Assembly (NCBI RefSeq): GCF_027887165.1
Contig: NC_077231.1
Span: forward strand, 124,510,194-124,574,193
Length of the DNA stretch: 64,000 nt
Reading direction: 5' to 3'
Source: Monodelphis domestica
Taxonomy: Eukaryota > Chordata > Mammalia > Didelphimorphia > Didelphidae
The notes below the pieces were generated by a model, which was not told the DNA's origin, searched no databases, and saw nothing but the letters and a program-made list of their open reading frames with translations. A program made the position numbers and the translations under genes. Shown here piece after piece: positions 35,524 to 64,000 of this stretch (its first letter is position 1; each line of letters starts with the position of its first letter).

Positions 35524-36055
35524 TATCTAATCTTGACTGGTCTTCACTACTTCGGGACAAACCCTTCAATTCATCCCTGCTTGATTCCCTAGTACCAAAA
35601 GCATCTTTCTAAAGCTTCTTTCCTTTCCTTTAGTCACCAGCATCTCCCCCAACTTCATGAAGTCTCTTTTCCAATCAAACTGTATTTCTCATTGTTCTCT
35701 AAACTCCACAGGCCATCTCCCACTCCCATTCCTTTGTACAAACCATTCCCCATGCCTAGAATGCAATTCCTCTTCATCCATACATTACAGAATCCTTTCA
35801 TGATTCATCTCAGGTGCCCCTTCCTCTACATAGCCCCATTTTCTTCTACCCTATCATTAATGCTACCTCCTCAAATAGTCCAAGGATTATGTTTATGATC
35901 TCTCCCTTACCTCTTTCCCCAATACTCTATATTATTGTTATCTGTATCCCCTAGTATAATGTAAGTTCCTTAACATTAGGAACATTTTTGTCCTTCTATC
36001 CCCAATGACTAGCACAGGACCTAGCACATATCTTTAATACATTTTTGTTAAATTT
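35524..36055 (+). repeat. L2 3' end preceded by the left copy of a local duplication
   Basis: 35524-35708 is closely repeated at 37866-38051. From 35740 on: 'ttccccatgcctagaatgca', 'atgtaagttccttaacatta' and 'cacaggacctagcacat', an L2 3' end. Confidence 0.72.
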
Positions 36056-37865
36056 TGTGTTATATCATATATGACAATATAATCTATATGTGTGGATACA
36101 TAGACAGGGAAAGGGATATATCAAATATATACATAATATATAAATACATAAAATTGCAAATATGGCTAAAAGTTTATAATGAAGTAGAAAAAAAAATCTT
36201 TTTTTTTTTTTTTAATGACTGGAGGAGAGGCAATGAAGCCTGGTTTGTCAACAGGAAACTGCGGGCTCTGCATCTCTATTTATATAAACAACGTTTACTT
36301 TTTTCCATCTTGGGGCCTACTCAGAAGTTATCATCTGACTATGCTTCTACTGACTTTGCTTGACTGGTTTTAGAGAAGCCTATGGCCACCTGCTCTCTCT
36401 GCCCACTTTTACCACAATTGAAACCTCAGTAAGGACTAGTCACTTTCCCCTATTGGCAGGAAAACAAGATGCTGTTGTGAACTGCAGGGAGAATGGTTAT
36501 CATTGGAACTTGGGCTTATCATCCAAAACTTTATTTTCCCTGGCAATGAAAAATACTGTGAAGATCTAGAAACTTTTACAATATTACTGGTCTCCCTGTG
36601 ACTTCATATCTCCCTCTGACAATCCCCAATCATGCCAATACGTCTCTGTTTTTTTTTTTTACCATGCCTTTAGCTTTCCTTATTCTTCACAGTTTGAACT
36701 CGTTCCATTGATCCCACCCTGTTAGCTCTCAGTTTTCCATAATGCTATCACCCTCCCCTTTGTCATCTTCCCCCCATTCTCACTTTCTCATTCCATGGGG
36801 CCAAGGCACTTCTCTCCTTTTCTTCTGATTTTTATTTCCTCAAATTCTGTTTTTTTGGCTGGGCCACAGCCATTCCAGTGAAGAAAGGGGGGTCACAAAG
36901 GTAGGAGCAGCTTGTCTGGTCTGTCTAGGTACAGAAAATAAGATTAGAAAACTAATTTTAGCCCTCAGACCCTAGGAGCAAGAGAGTGGGGAGGAGGAGG
37001 AACTTGTGGCCAGCATACTCTGCTGCTTGAGGGCATCAAAAGGCAAGCTCAGTGGTGAAGGCAGCTGGAGCTTGTTTATCTGATTCAGATCAAAAGGACT
37101 ACACTCAGAGCTGTGTACTGGACAGTAGGGGTTTTACAAGATATGGCAACAGGAATTCTCAAAGGCATTCCATTCAGAACTCAGCTGCTTTCAACCAAGA
37201 TGGGAGACTTCAAGTTTGCATTGCAATGCAGAATGGAGGGGGGTTGGGTTTAGAATAGGAGAATGAGACAGCTGAACTTATATAGGCACAATAGGTGATT
37301 TTGGGGAATGATCAAGGATTCTCAGAAAGCAACATTGCTTTCATCTCCCCTCTAAAAAAAAAATCTCTCCCCATTATGCTGATATCTAACATCCCACTAC
37401 TAAAAATTCATTCGTTTGGCCTCTAAATTGTCTTTTGTTAAAATGTAAATATTCCTGGAGAAATATGGTTTCACCAACTCACACTTTTAACACATTGATG
37501 CTAATGAGAATATCAGATCCTTTCTCTGAGTGATAAGAGGGAAAGGAGATGAAAACCTTTAGTCTTAAAGTGGATAGAGCTCTAAGGAGAAATGGAGTCC
37601 CAGTAACTGATAGATAAGAATTCATAAAAGAGAAATGAGATAGGAGAAAAGAAGTAATATTTAATCCTTTTCAAAAGTCTGACAAGGATTAAATCTAGAG
37701 AACTAAGCAAGGAACTGGAGAGCTTTATAAGGATGAATACATCAATTGAGATTTATTTGCTCCCAAGGAAATCAAGAAGGAGGAGGGAGTGCTGCAGAGG
37801 CAGAGGAGATGAGAAATGGAGATAGTACTAAAAACCAGAGTTAAGTTTTTTGTTTTGTTTTTTTA
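36056..37865. other. Intergenic, unassigned
   Basis: A TA-rich patch at about 36056-36180, then DNA somewhat richer in G+C (36220-37350) with no open frame of note. The segment 36800-37350 includes 'acttatatagg' (near 37277) and could be LTR-derived, but I see no paired ends, so it is left unassigned. Confidence 0.3.
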
Positions 37866-38896
37866 ATCTAATCTTAACTGGGTCTTCACTGCTTCAGGAC
37901 AATCCCTTCAATTCCTCCCTGCTTGATTCCCTAGTACCCAAAGCATCTTTCTAAAGCTTCTTTCCTTTCCTTTAGTCACCAGCATCACTCCTAACTTCAT
38001 GAAGTCTCTTTTCCAATCAAACTGTATTTCTCACTATTCTCTAAGCTCCACTCAATTCTCTATTCAGCCACCAGTAGTGTTCCTAAAATGCAGGTCCAAC
38101 TATGTCATGCTCCCTACTCAATAAATTCAAATGACTCCCTATTACTTCCAGAACAAACATAAAATTCTCAGTTTAATATATAAAACCCTTTGTAACCTAA
38201 CTTCAACACCTCCCCCTCTACTTTCTTTTTTTTTAAAACCCTTTCCTTCCATATTGGAGTCAATACTATGTATTGGCTCCAAGGCAGAAGAGTGGTAAGG
38301 GCTAGGCAATGGGGGTTAAGTGACTTGCCCAGGGTCACACAGCTGGGAAGTGTCTGAGGTCAGATTTGAACCTAGGACCTCCCTTCTCTAGGCCTGACTC
38401 TCAATCCACTGAGTCACCCAGCTGCCACCCAGCTGCCCCCCCCCACTCTCTATGCTTCTTACACCTTAGAGTCCCATCCTCTTTCCCCAACTTTGCCTTT
38501 GATCCAGTGACTCTGATCTCCTGGCTATTCCTCAGACAAGACCTCCATCTCTTGGCTCTAGGAACTTTTCCCTGATGATCCCCTATCATACCTGGAATAT
38601 TCTCCCTCCTCTACCTCCTAGCTTCCCTGACTTCCTTCAGATCTTAGCTAAAATTCCACCTTCTACAAGAACCCTTTCCCACTCCTTAATTCTAGTACCT
38701 TACATCTGTTGTTTATTTCTTATTTATCCTGTATACATAGCTTGTTTGTACATAGTTGTTTGTTGTTATCTTACATTAGAACTTGAGCTCCTTGAGGGCA
38801 AGGATTGTCTTTACCTTTGTTTGGATTCCTAGAACTTAACACTGAACCTGGCACATAGTAGGCACTTAATGAATACTTATCAACTAACTGACTGAA
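37866..38896 (+). repeat. L2 3' end (long) with right copy of the local duplication, split by a SINE
   Basis: 'tgactccctattacttccag', 'ccctttgtaacctaacttca', [SINE], 'ttttccctgatgatccccta', 'tacctggaatattctccct', 'gagctccttgagggcaagga' and 'tagtaggcacttaatgaata': almost 600 bases of L2 3' end in order. Confidence 0.85.
38227..38442 (-). repeat. SINE1-type, minus strand, inside L2
   Basis: 'aagtgacttgcccagggtca', 'ccactgagtcacccagctgc'. The last 11 bases, 'cacccagctgc', are doubled at its 5' end (38415-38440). Confidence 0.93.
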
Positions 38897-39936
38897 ATCT
38901 TCACCCTGTGAAGTTTAGTGGAGATTATTGGATGGGCCAATAATGAAAAGAAAAGAGGGTCTGATGTGGTCCCGAAAGGGTCAAACGTACAAGAGTAGAA
39001 AGATACAGGAGGTAATTGGAGGAGTAATGGCAGAGGTTCAGAAGTGAAAATATGTATCTGGTAGGGAATCATATGGGCCAGGCTAAGGAAAACCATTTAA
39101 AATTGGAGAATAGAATCAGATACAACTAAGTTATGGAATCAGAGCACAACAAGGTCTTATATATCAACATAAAGGGGAAAGACAGCAGGAAATAACCAGA
39201 CAATAGATCACTTTCCAATACAAAGGGAAATGTTTTCTTTTAATAATTTTCTTATCCATTATACATAATGCCAAGATTGAGGCACTTTCCCGAGGGGAAT
39301 GCCACCTCTCGTCCTCCATACAATAAGAGGTTCAAGTACTAGAAAGGATTCTTAAATGCCTCTCAGAAACTTTGTATCCATAAAGTTCCTGTATAGTGTT
39401 TAAAGAATACGGTTTAAATGTATGTCTATATATATGCCTACCTTCAACCTTACAAGCTGAATGGAATTGAGTAAAGGAAAAATAGAACTTCAGGCTCTGT
39501 CTAGCATCTCACCAGATAAAATAGTTGTGCAAAATCCCATTAAACTGCCCTTGATAGTTATACTGATTCCCATTCTGCTTTTTTTAAGGGAAAAAGATTT
39601 TTAAATGCATTGAAGCATTTAACCCTTAAAGGATGGACATATGTCACAACATGAAAGTGTCTCAGTCTTTGGTGGTCTCCAACAACTTACTGGATGATAG
39701 CTCTCTTCCCTAGAAATGAATGAAACCATCTCGTTAGCCAAAAAATTCCTTTAAAAAATAAATTGACCCTTATGATACAGAGTCTGCTCTTTACATAGAG
39801 CATTATTTGTCCTAATATAGAGTGAAACAGTTCCCAAATAACAGAAGACAGCTATTTGGGGGGAAGAGGGTGAGCCAGAACAGGGCTGATGTCTAGGCTC
39901 CAAGAGAGATTGTTACTAAAATTTCAATCTATAGAA
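38897..39936. other. Intergenic, nothing recognised
   Basis: No gene or clear repeat; short frames only. Confidence 0.4.
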
Positions 39937-40130
39937 TCAAAGAATTGGAAGGAACTTCTAACTCCCTCATTTTGTAAACGACAAAAATGAGTTAGTGATT
40001 TGTCTATGATCACAGCTAGGTGTTTGGAGAGACAAAACTAGAAAACAGGTCTTCTAAAATTTAGTTCAGTTCCTTTCCCTATATCACAGTGACTATCCCA
40101 AGAAATCTAATATCTATCCAGCAAAATTCA
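39937..40130 (-). repeat. MIR / L3-type repeat, minus strand
   Basis: 'atagaatcaaagaattggaa' + 'ggaacttct', 'cattttgtaaacgac', 'gtgatttgtctatgatcaca' in reverse order. Confidence 0.6.
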
Positions 40131-41026
40131 GCTCTAACACCCCTTTTCCAAGCCCAAATACAAATGCTAGTCTATGGAATAGTTGGAGTTTTATGTATCT
40201 TGGGAATTAGAGAAGAAAAAGGAAGTAGAATGTCCTGCTGCTAAATCAAAACTCACACCTCTGGCCCAGTGTTACAAATTTAATATGTAAATTATATCCC
40301 ACTTTGCCCATATCTTACTCCTTGTGCAATACAATGACCTATTTCCTCACTTTTTATAATGAACTATCTTAACACAATAAAAATTGCATTCTTCTCAGGG
40401 GGTGTACCTGGTACTTTCTCTGTGGAATTTATCAGTGTCCCAAATGGGAAGCATTGATTTGTATAAAGTCATCAAAATATTCTTCCAAGATTTTCTTTAG
40501 GAAACTATTTTTCCACCATAAAACATCAATCTCTACCTTCTTTACTAGAATGAACCTCTTTATTATCTCACTTCAGATCTATTCTTCTGAATTGTACTAA
40601 CTTCTACTTGTTTCTATTCCAGTATTAATGTTTTGTTTTTCTCTAGGCTAATTGCAGGATTTGATAGGCTGAACATCCCAAATCTTCACCACAAGTTGGA
40701 AATCCACATTCCTTCTGTACTTCCTCACAGACTTAGCACAAGTCATGAAAATGGGTCAACAAAGGCAAAGAGCTTGTTTCCTGATCATTAGAAATGGCTC
40801 AGCTATCCTAATTAGAGTTCTTTGAATTAATGAGATTCCATGTTATATAAAAAAAAATCAATAAAATAATCACTAAATGCTTGAATGAATGAATGAGTCA
40901 ATGAATGAGTCAATAAATGCTACCTGATTTTTTCTAGAATTTTCTAGTAGAGAGATCTTTAATCCCTTATTTTGTTTGCTCCTCAGACCTATAACCAAAC
41001 TTAAGAAAAGTCCTTAAATTTTGTCC
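40131..41026. other. Region downstream of MFAP5, nothing recognised
   Basis: A+T-rich; an (AATG)n-like patch at about 40875-40915. No exon of a further gene on either strand. Confidence 0.4.
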
Positions 41027-41547
41027 TTTATTCTCAGAGGAACTATAGTTCTCTGAGGACCCCAGATGTTGCAAAACACCATCATTCTCCCTACAAAGAA
41101 GGTTTAATAGGCAAATGCTAAGACTTTGGCTAGTACAGCAGACAAAAAGAGGACTCAAAAGTGTAAGGAGAGATATATAGATGAAGGAGGGCTAATAGGG
41201 GAAACAAAGCTTATAGAGTTCTTTGAAAATGGTATGTTATACAAAAGTCTTTAGCCAAGAATAGTCCCTCCCTATATCTGTCATCTATTTGACACCCCAT
41301 CTTCCTGGAATCCAGGTCAGCTATATAGTCATTAGGTATCCCTAATACAGTGCTGATACAGATTGGCAGCACCACTTGAAATGCTGAAGAAAGAGTGCAA
41401 CACTAGCAATCTGGGAAGGAGGCCATGGGAAAGAGCAGAGAAACTATACCAAGATGTCTTGCTATCTCTGGATGAGCTGACCTAGGAAATAAATGGCTCC
41501 TTCTCCTCCCCTCTCCCCCTCCCTCCTTTTCTATTCTTCTTTAATGA
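41027..41547 (-). other. MFAP5: MFAP5 3'UTR (putative) with polyadenylation signals
   Basis: Downstream of the stop the first spaced polyadenylation words on the minus strand are ATTAAA (41108-41103) and AATAAA (41032-41027), giving a 3'UTR of roughly 450-540 bases. An ATTAAA at 41545-41540 is too close to the stop to be used. Which signal is used cannot be told from sequence. Confidence 0.45.
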
Positions 41548-60670
<19,123 letters not shown>

Positions 60671-61295
60671 GTCTGTGGGAGGAGAGAGAAAAAGAGGTGA
60701 TGGAGTAGAGGGCAATAGGAAAGAGAAAGGAGAGAAGAGAGAAATGAAGCAGATAGTAGCATCTAATTCTGGAACAGAACATTCTGAGGTCCTTTTCTCT
60801 TTTGCTGGCTGCTCTCTTCTCAACGATTTCCTACGTTGTCCTTAAACTCCCAGTCTTTCTTTTCTCCTCATATTTCATCTATCTCTTCTGATTCTTCATT
60901 CTTGTTTCTCCTGTATCTGTCTTTTGTTTACTCCTCTTTTGTTCTTTTTTATCTTTCCTCTTTTTCTATAAAGAGGGCTTTCAGTAACCCCATCAATCTA
61001 TACTTGCTCCCACCTATAGCCACTTGCCACATCCTGCAGTTTCCTCCACCCCTTAACATCTGGTTCTCCTTGATTTCTTGTATTTGTCTCCTTTCCTCTG
61101 CTTCCCTTGGTGTCTCTTCCTCTCCTGGCCCTTGGATAATAGAACAAAATTTGCCATCCCACAACTTAAAACTTAGTGATCATCACCACCCCCATTCTCT
61201 CTCCCTTTTCAGGGCCCCGGACAACTGGACAACTCACTAGGTTCAGTGATCTGTCTTTTCCTACCGTCTCCTTTAGCAGTTGAGTATGTCTTTAC

Positions 61296-61470
61296 CCTTT
61301 TTCAGGCAGTCCCCCACTTTGGCTGAGGAATAAGACGAGCAGGGCCACTCCCCAGGAAGCATTCCAAGTTTGGCTGTGTCTGAAAGAATGAAGTGGAGAG
61401 AGGGAGGAGAAAGGGAGGAGAGAAAGAAAGAGAGAGAAGCAGGATGGAGTGTCATAATGAGTATGGAATG
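61296..61470 (-). other. MFAP5: Candidate MFAP5 non-coding exon 1 and promoter-proximal region
   Basis: The minus strand has a good donor (AAAAAGG followed by GTAAAGACA, GT at 61295-61294) about 620 bases upstream of the ATG exon. That ATG exon has its own 3' splice site, so an upstream non-coding exon is required. A CATAAA TATA-like word (minus; near 61497-61503) would place a start near 61470. GGAATG, a TEAD-type word, occurs on the minus strand near 61361-61366. The 3' edge rests on the donor only; the 5' edge is a guess. A different first exon further upstream is possible. Confidence 0.35.
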
Positions 61471-61471
61471 A

Positions 61472-62104
61472 GAAAAAGGGAGGGAGGGAAGAGGGGAGTT
61501 TATGCTCTCGATGCAAAGGTTAGGACCATAATGATCCTAGAATCCAGAGCACACATGTATCATTCACAGTCTATGGTCCAATCCTTCCTTTTGTCCATGA
61601 GGCTGTCTTACTTAGTTACTTCTCCCTCACTCTTTTAAATGATTTGTTCACATTCACTAAATAACATCTATATCTCTCTGTTTAAAAAAAAATCCCCATT
61701 TTTCTGCCCTCTTTGTCCCTTCTATCAAACCTCCCCTCTGCCAACATCATTCCTTTCTTCCCTCACCCCTTTTATTTCTATCTTCTTCAGTCTCATAATT
61801 CTTTCCTGATTTTAAGCCGTCAGGCTTTTAGAATCTCCCCAGTTCTCTTGCTGAGAATTACCATGCTTCTCTAGGAAATGATTGGCTGACTCAGGCTTAG
61901 GCAAAAAGTTGAGAAACAGGCAATCCCAGAAATCTGGCCAAACACCATGATATGGATCTATGGAAAGGCATAGTGATCCTATGTCAGGATCAGTCTTTGT
62001 TCCAACTTAAACTAAACATCTTGGACTGTGGAACCCTGTAGGTACAACATCAGGAGCAACCTGGAGATCATGTACATTCTGTCATGTGCTTTATCAAACA
62101 TACA
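61472..62104. other. Upstream of MFAP5, nothing recognised
   Basis: Pyrimidine-rich patches only on the plus strand (61690-61790); purine-rich 61385-61500 borders the candidate promoter. No exon. Confidence 0.4.
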
Positions 62105-62345
62105 AACAAAAGTGAGTTGGAGTTGAAATCAAGAAAACCCACAAATACTGCCTCTGGCATTTACTAGCAGGGTGACCCTAAGTAAATTACAATTTCTTTG
62201 AGCTTGAATTTCCATTTCTGTATAATGAAGAATCTGATAATGTATCTGTAGTATCAGGGTTTCTATGTCAGTTAAATGAGATGGTGTATGAAAAGTTCTT
62301 TACAAATGTTTTTGATAGATAGATAGATAGATAGATAGATAGGGA
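62105..62345 (+). repeat. MIR-type SINE ending in (GATA)n
   Basis: 'ggagttgaaatcaagaaaac', 'agcagggtgaccctaagtaa', 'gttaaatgagatggtgtatg', then eight GATA units (62311-62342). Confidence 0.72.
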
Positions 62346-62712
62346 AGCTGAGGTTTCCACCAGCCAAAATTCAACTTGAGTGCATTCAGGATTTGCTACT
62401 CACTGAAAGGCATTATAAAAGCCAGGAATTTAGACTAGAAACACTGGCCTTCTCTCCTTGGTCTGCCTTTCCTTTTGACCTAGATTCATTTGACTCTATT
62501 AAGCTAAAGAGGTTCTTGGTAGTGTCAACATAGTTGAACCCTAAGCTAGGTTGTTATCTGTAAAAGAAGGCTTTGATAGCCATCCTGAGACAAATGGAAA
62601 GTAATAGCCTGGAAGCATTCTGTATGACTTTTGTTGGCGAGATGTTTTGGCTATAATTAAAGAGCTACCAGTTTGATCTTAGGAGGGTTAGGTTTTAGTC
62701 ACTCTCCTCTAA

Positions 62713-63063
62713 CAGGCTGAAGCTAAGATTGTTGAGTTGACTTTGAAGAAAGGAGTGCCCTGTAGTCATGTTCCTAGTCAGGAACAGGCAGTCCAGCAAA
62801 GTGATGTTTTCAATAGAGTTGACATGCCCAGTGAGCAGAAAACCAAGCAAGCCCAACAGGACAATAGGTATATAGCAAAGATGTTGCATTTAGCAAGGAG
62901 AATTGTCCCTCTTTCTGTATTATATACTCATCAAGATAAGCTTCTAGTAAATGATGCCTATTTGTGTGTCAACCTGAAAAATCACAGAACCACCAAAGCA
63001 GTTACAAAAAATCATATTTTTAATCAGGACAAAGGAGACAAGGCTATTATGGCTACCACATAG
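62713..63063 (+). other. Unexplained open frame, 116 codons
   Basis: Open from just after TAA (62710-62712) to TAG (63061-63063). It reads QAEAKIVELTLKKG at the start and DKGDKAIMATT at the end. No internal ATG near the start; first ATG is at 62824. A CTCTAACAG-like acceptor abuts the 5' edge, but no good donor is found at the far end. The frame beyond the stop stays fairly open to about 63340 with two or three stops, suggesting an old pseudogene or retroelement rather than a live exon. I do not recognise it. Confidence 0.25.
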
Positions 63064-63527
63064 GATCCAAGCTTGGAGATTCTGAAAGGAAAATACCAGG
63101 AATGGGAATTTTCCTTCAAACTAGAGAACTTGGAGTCTTATGTATACTTTAGGGAATACAGGAAAGAAATGGCAACTGATTGACTTACCTGGGCAATAGG
63201 GGAAAAGGTTTCAGAGCTACCTCAAAGCAATAAGATAAACTTAGAAGATAAAAGGATTCTTAATGCTTTGCTACATCCCCCACTCCTGTCCAAGGTTGTT
63301 TCATTTGGGACAGGGTCCAATCTGAGAGTTTCTTGAAAGCAAGTTCCAAATCTGGGGTTCCATAAAACAAAGTTGTCATTTGGGAATGCACACATATTTA
63401 TGAAGAGAATGTTATATTGTAAATCCTCTTCCTTTGTTATTTGATCAGATGTCCTTGCTTTATATTAATGTGCCAAGGGAAAAAAAGTTACATCTACAGA
63501 TACTCTTTTGAGTACATATCAGGTATA

Positions 63528-63782
63528 AGATTACTAGGTGGTGCAATAGATAAAGTATGAGACCTGGAGTCAGGAAGACTCCTCTTCTTTAATTCAAATC
63601 TGGCCTCAGACAATTACTAGCTGTGTGACCCTGGGCAAGTCACTTAACTCGGTTTGCCTCAGTTTCCTCATCTGTAAAATGAGTTGGAGAAGATAATGGC
63701 AAATCACTCTAGTATCTTTGCCAAGAAAACCCCAAATGGGGTCACAAAGTCAAACACAACTAAAAATGACTAAACAACTGTT
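63528..63782 (+). repeat. CORE/MIR-type marsupial SINE
   Basis: 'actaggtggtgcaatagata', 'ctgggcaagtcacttaactc', 'cctcatctgtaaaatgagtt', 'ctttgccaagaaaacccc' and 'aaatgactaaacaac'. Close to consensus. Confidence 0.95.
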
Positions 63783-63965
63783 TTGAGAGAAGAGTGTCAC
63801 AGGTAGTATGGATAAATATCACTTGTTTGGTGTGGTATGGATATAGTAGTTTCTTTCTACAAGGAACTTAATCATAACATTGGATTTTTCTTCACTGCAT
63901 TTCTAGGAGTCTGATGTCTGTATACCCTTATTTTGGCGAAAGTAAACCTAAAGTACAGCAACATT

Positions 63966-64000
63966 AGTGCCAGGCCTGGAATCAAGAGATCCTGGGTTTA
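63966..64000 (+). repeat. SINE start cut by the window edge
   Basis: 'gtgccaggcctggaatcaag' and 'atcctgggttta' match the first third of a CORE-type SINE. Confidence 0.6.

Noticed and set aside
1..41000. AICDA, the expected neighbour downstream of MFAP5
   Set aside because: No exon encoding the cytidine deaminase zinc motif (SWSPC) and no first-exon start was seen on the minus strand; it probably lies beyond the window.
60836..61240. 134-residue plus-strand frame, Ser/Phe/Leu rich
   Set aside because: Pyrimidine-rich low-complexity DNA in the MFAP5 5' intron; no family resemblance.
61500..64000. RIMKLB 5' end
   Set aside because: Expected on the plus strand upstream of MFAP5 by human synteny, but no recognisable exon is present.

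Overview
The window looks like nuclear DNA of a marsupial, most likely a didelphid opossum such as Monodelphis. This rests on about a dozen copies of a young SINE that opens 'ggggcagctggg', many longer CORE/MIR-type SINEs, a full-length marsupial-style L1, and a hAT transposon resembling the OposCharlie (OC1) family. Family names are from memory, since no repeat library could be searched. The base composition is A+T rich, gene density is very low, and there is nothing bacterial, viral-particle or CRISPR-like.

There is one real protein gene: MFAP5 (microfibril-associated glycoprotein 5, MAGP-2) on the minus strand, coding from 60670 down to 41548. It was assembled from splice sites because its exons are mostly 30-36 bp and invisible as ORFs. 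Nine coding exons join without a frame error into a 168-residue secreted protein. It has a signal peptide, an RGD integrin motif split across an exon junction, an acidic stretch built of tiny phase-1 exons, two N-glycosylation sequons, a seven-cysteine matrix-binding domain and the family's C-terminal tail. A candidate non-coding first exon lies near 61296-61470. In human, AICDA and RIMKLB flank MFAP5; neither was recognised here.

Layout. 1-16 kb: intergenic, with SINEs, L2 and L1 fragments, an (AAGG)n array and a stack of three insertions at about 1.06-1.65 kb. 16-18 kb: a long inverted-repeat (foldback) element carrying a solo LTR with a 4-bp target duplication. 17.8-22.6 kb: old L1 pieces, mainly minus strand, invaded by an RTE-like element and a SINE, with an orientation switch near 21.75 kb. 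23-26 kb: SINEs, a complete hAT element with a perfect 8-bp target duplication, and L3/CR1 remains. 26.5-33.0 kb: a full-length L1 with 14-bp target duplications, an open ORF1 and a broken ORF2. 33-41 kb: SINEs, L1 and L2 fragments and a local 185-bp duplication. 41-61 kb: MFAP5, whose introns hold L3/CR1, L2, MIR and SINE insertions and two long simple repeats. 61-64 kb: upstream intergenic DNA with one unexplained open frame at 62.7-63.1 kb.
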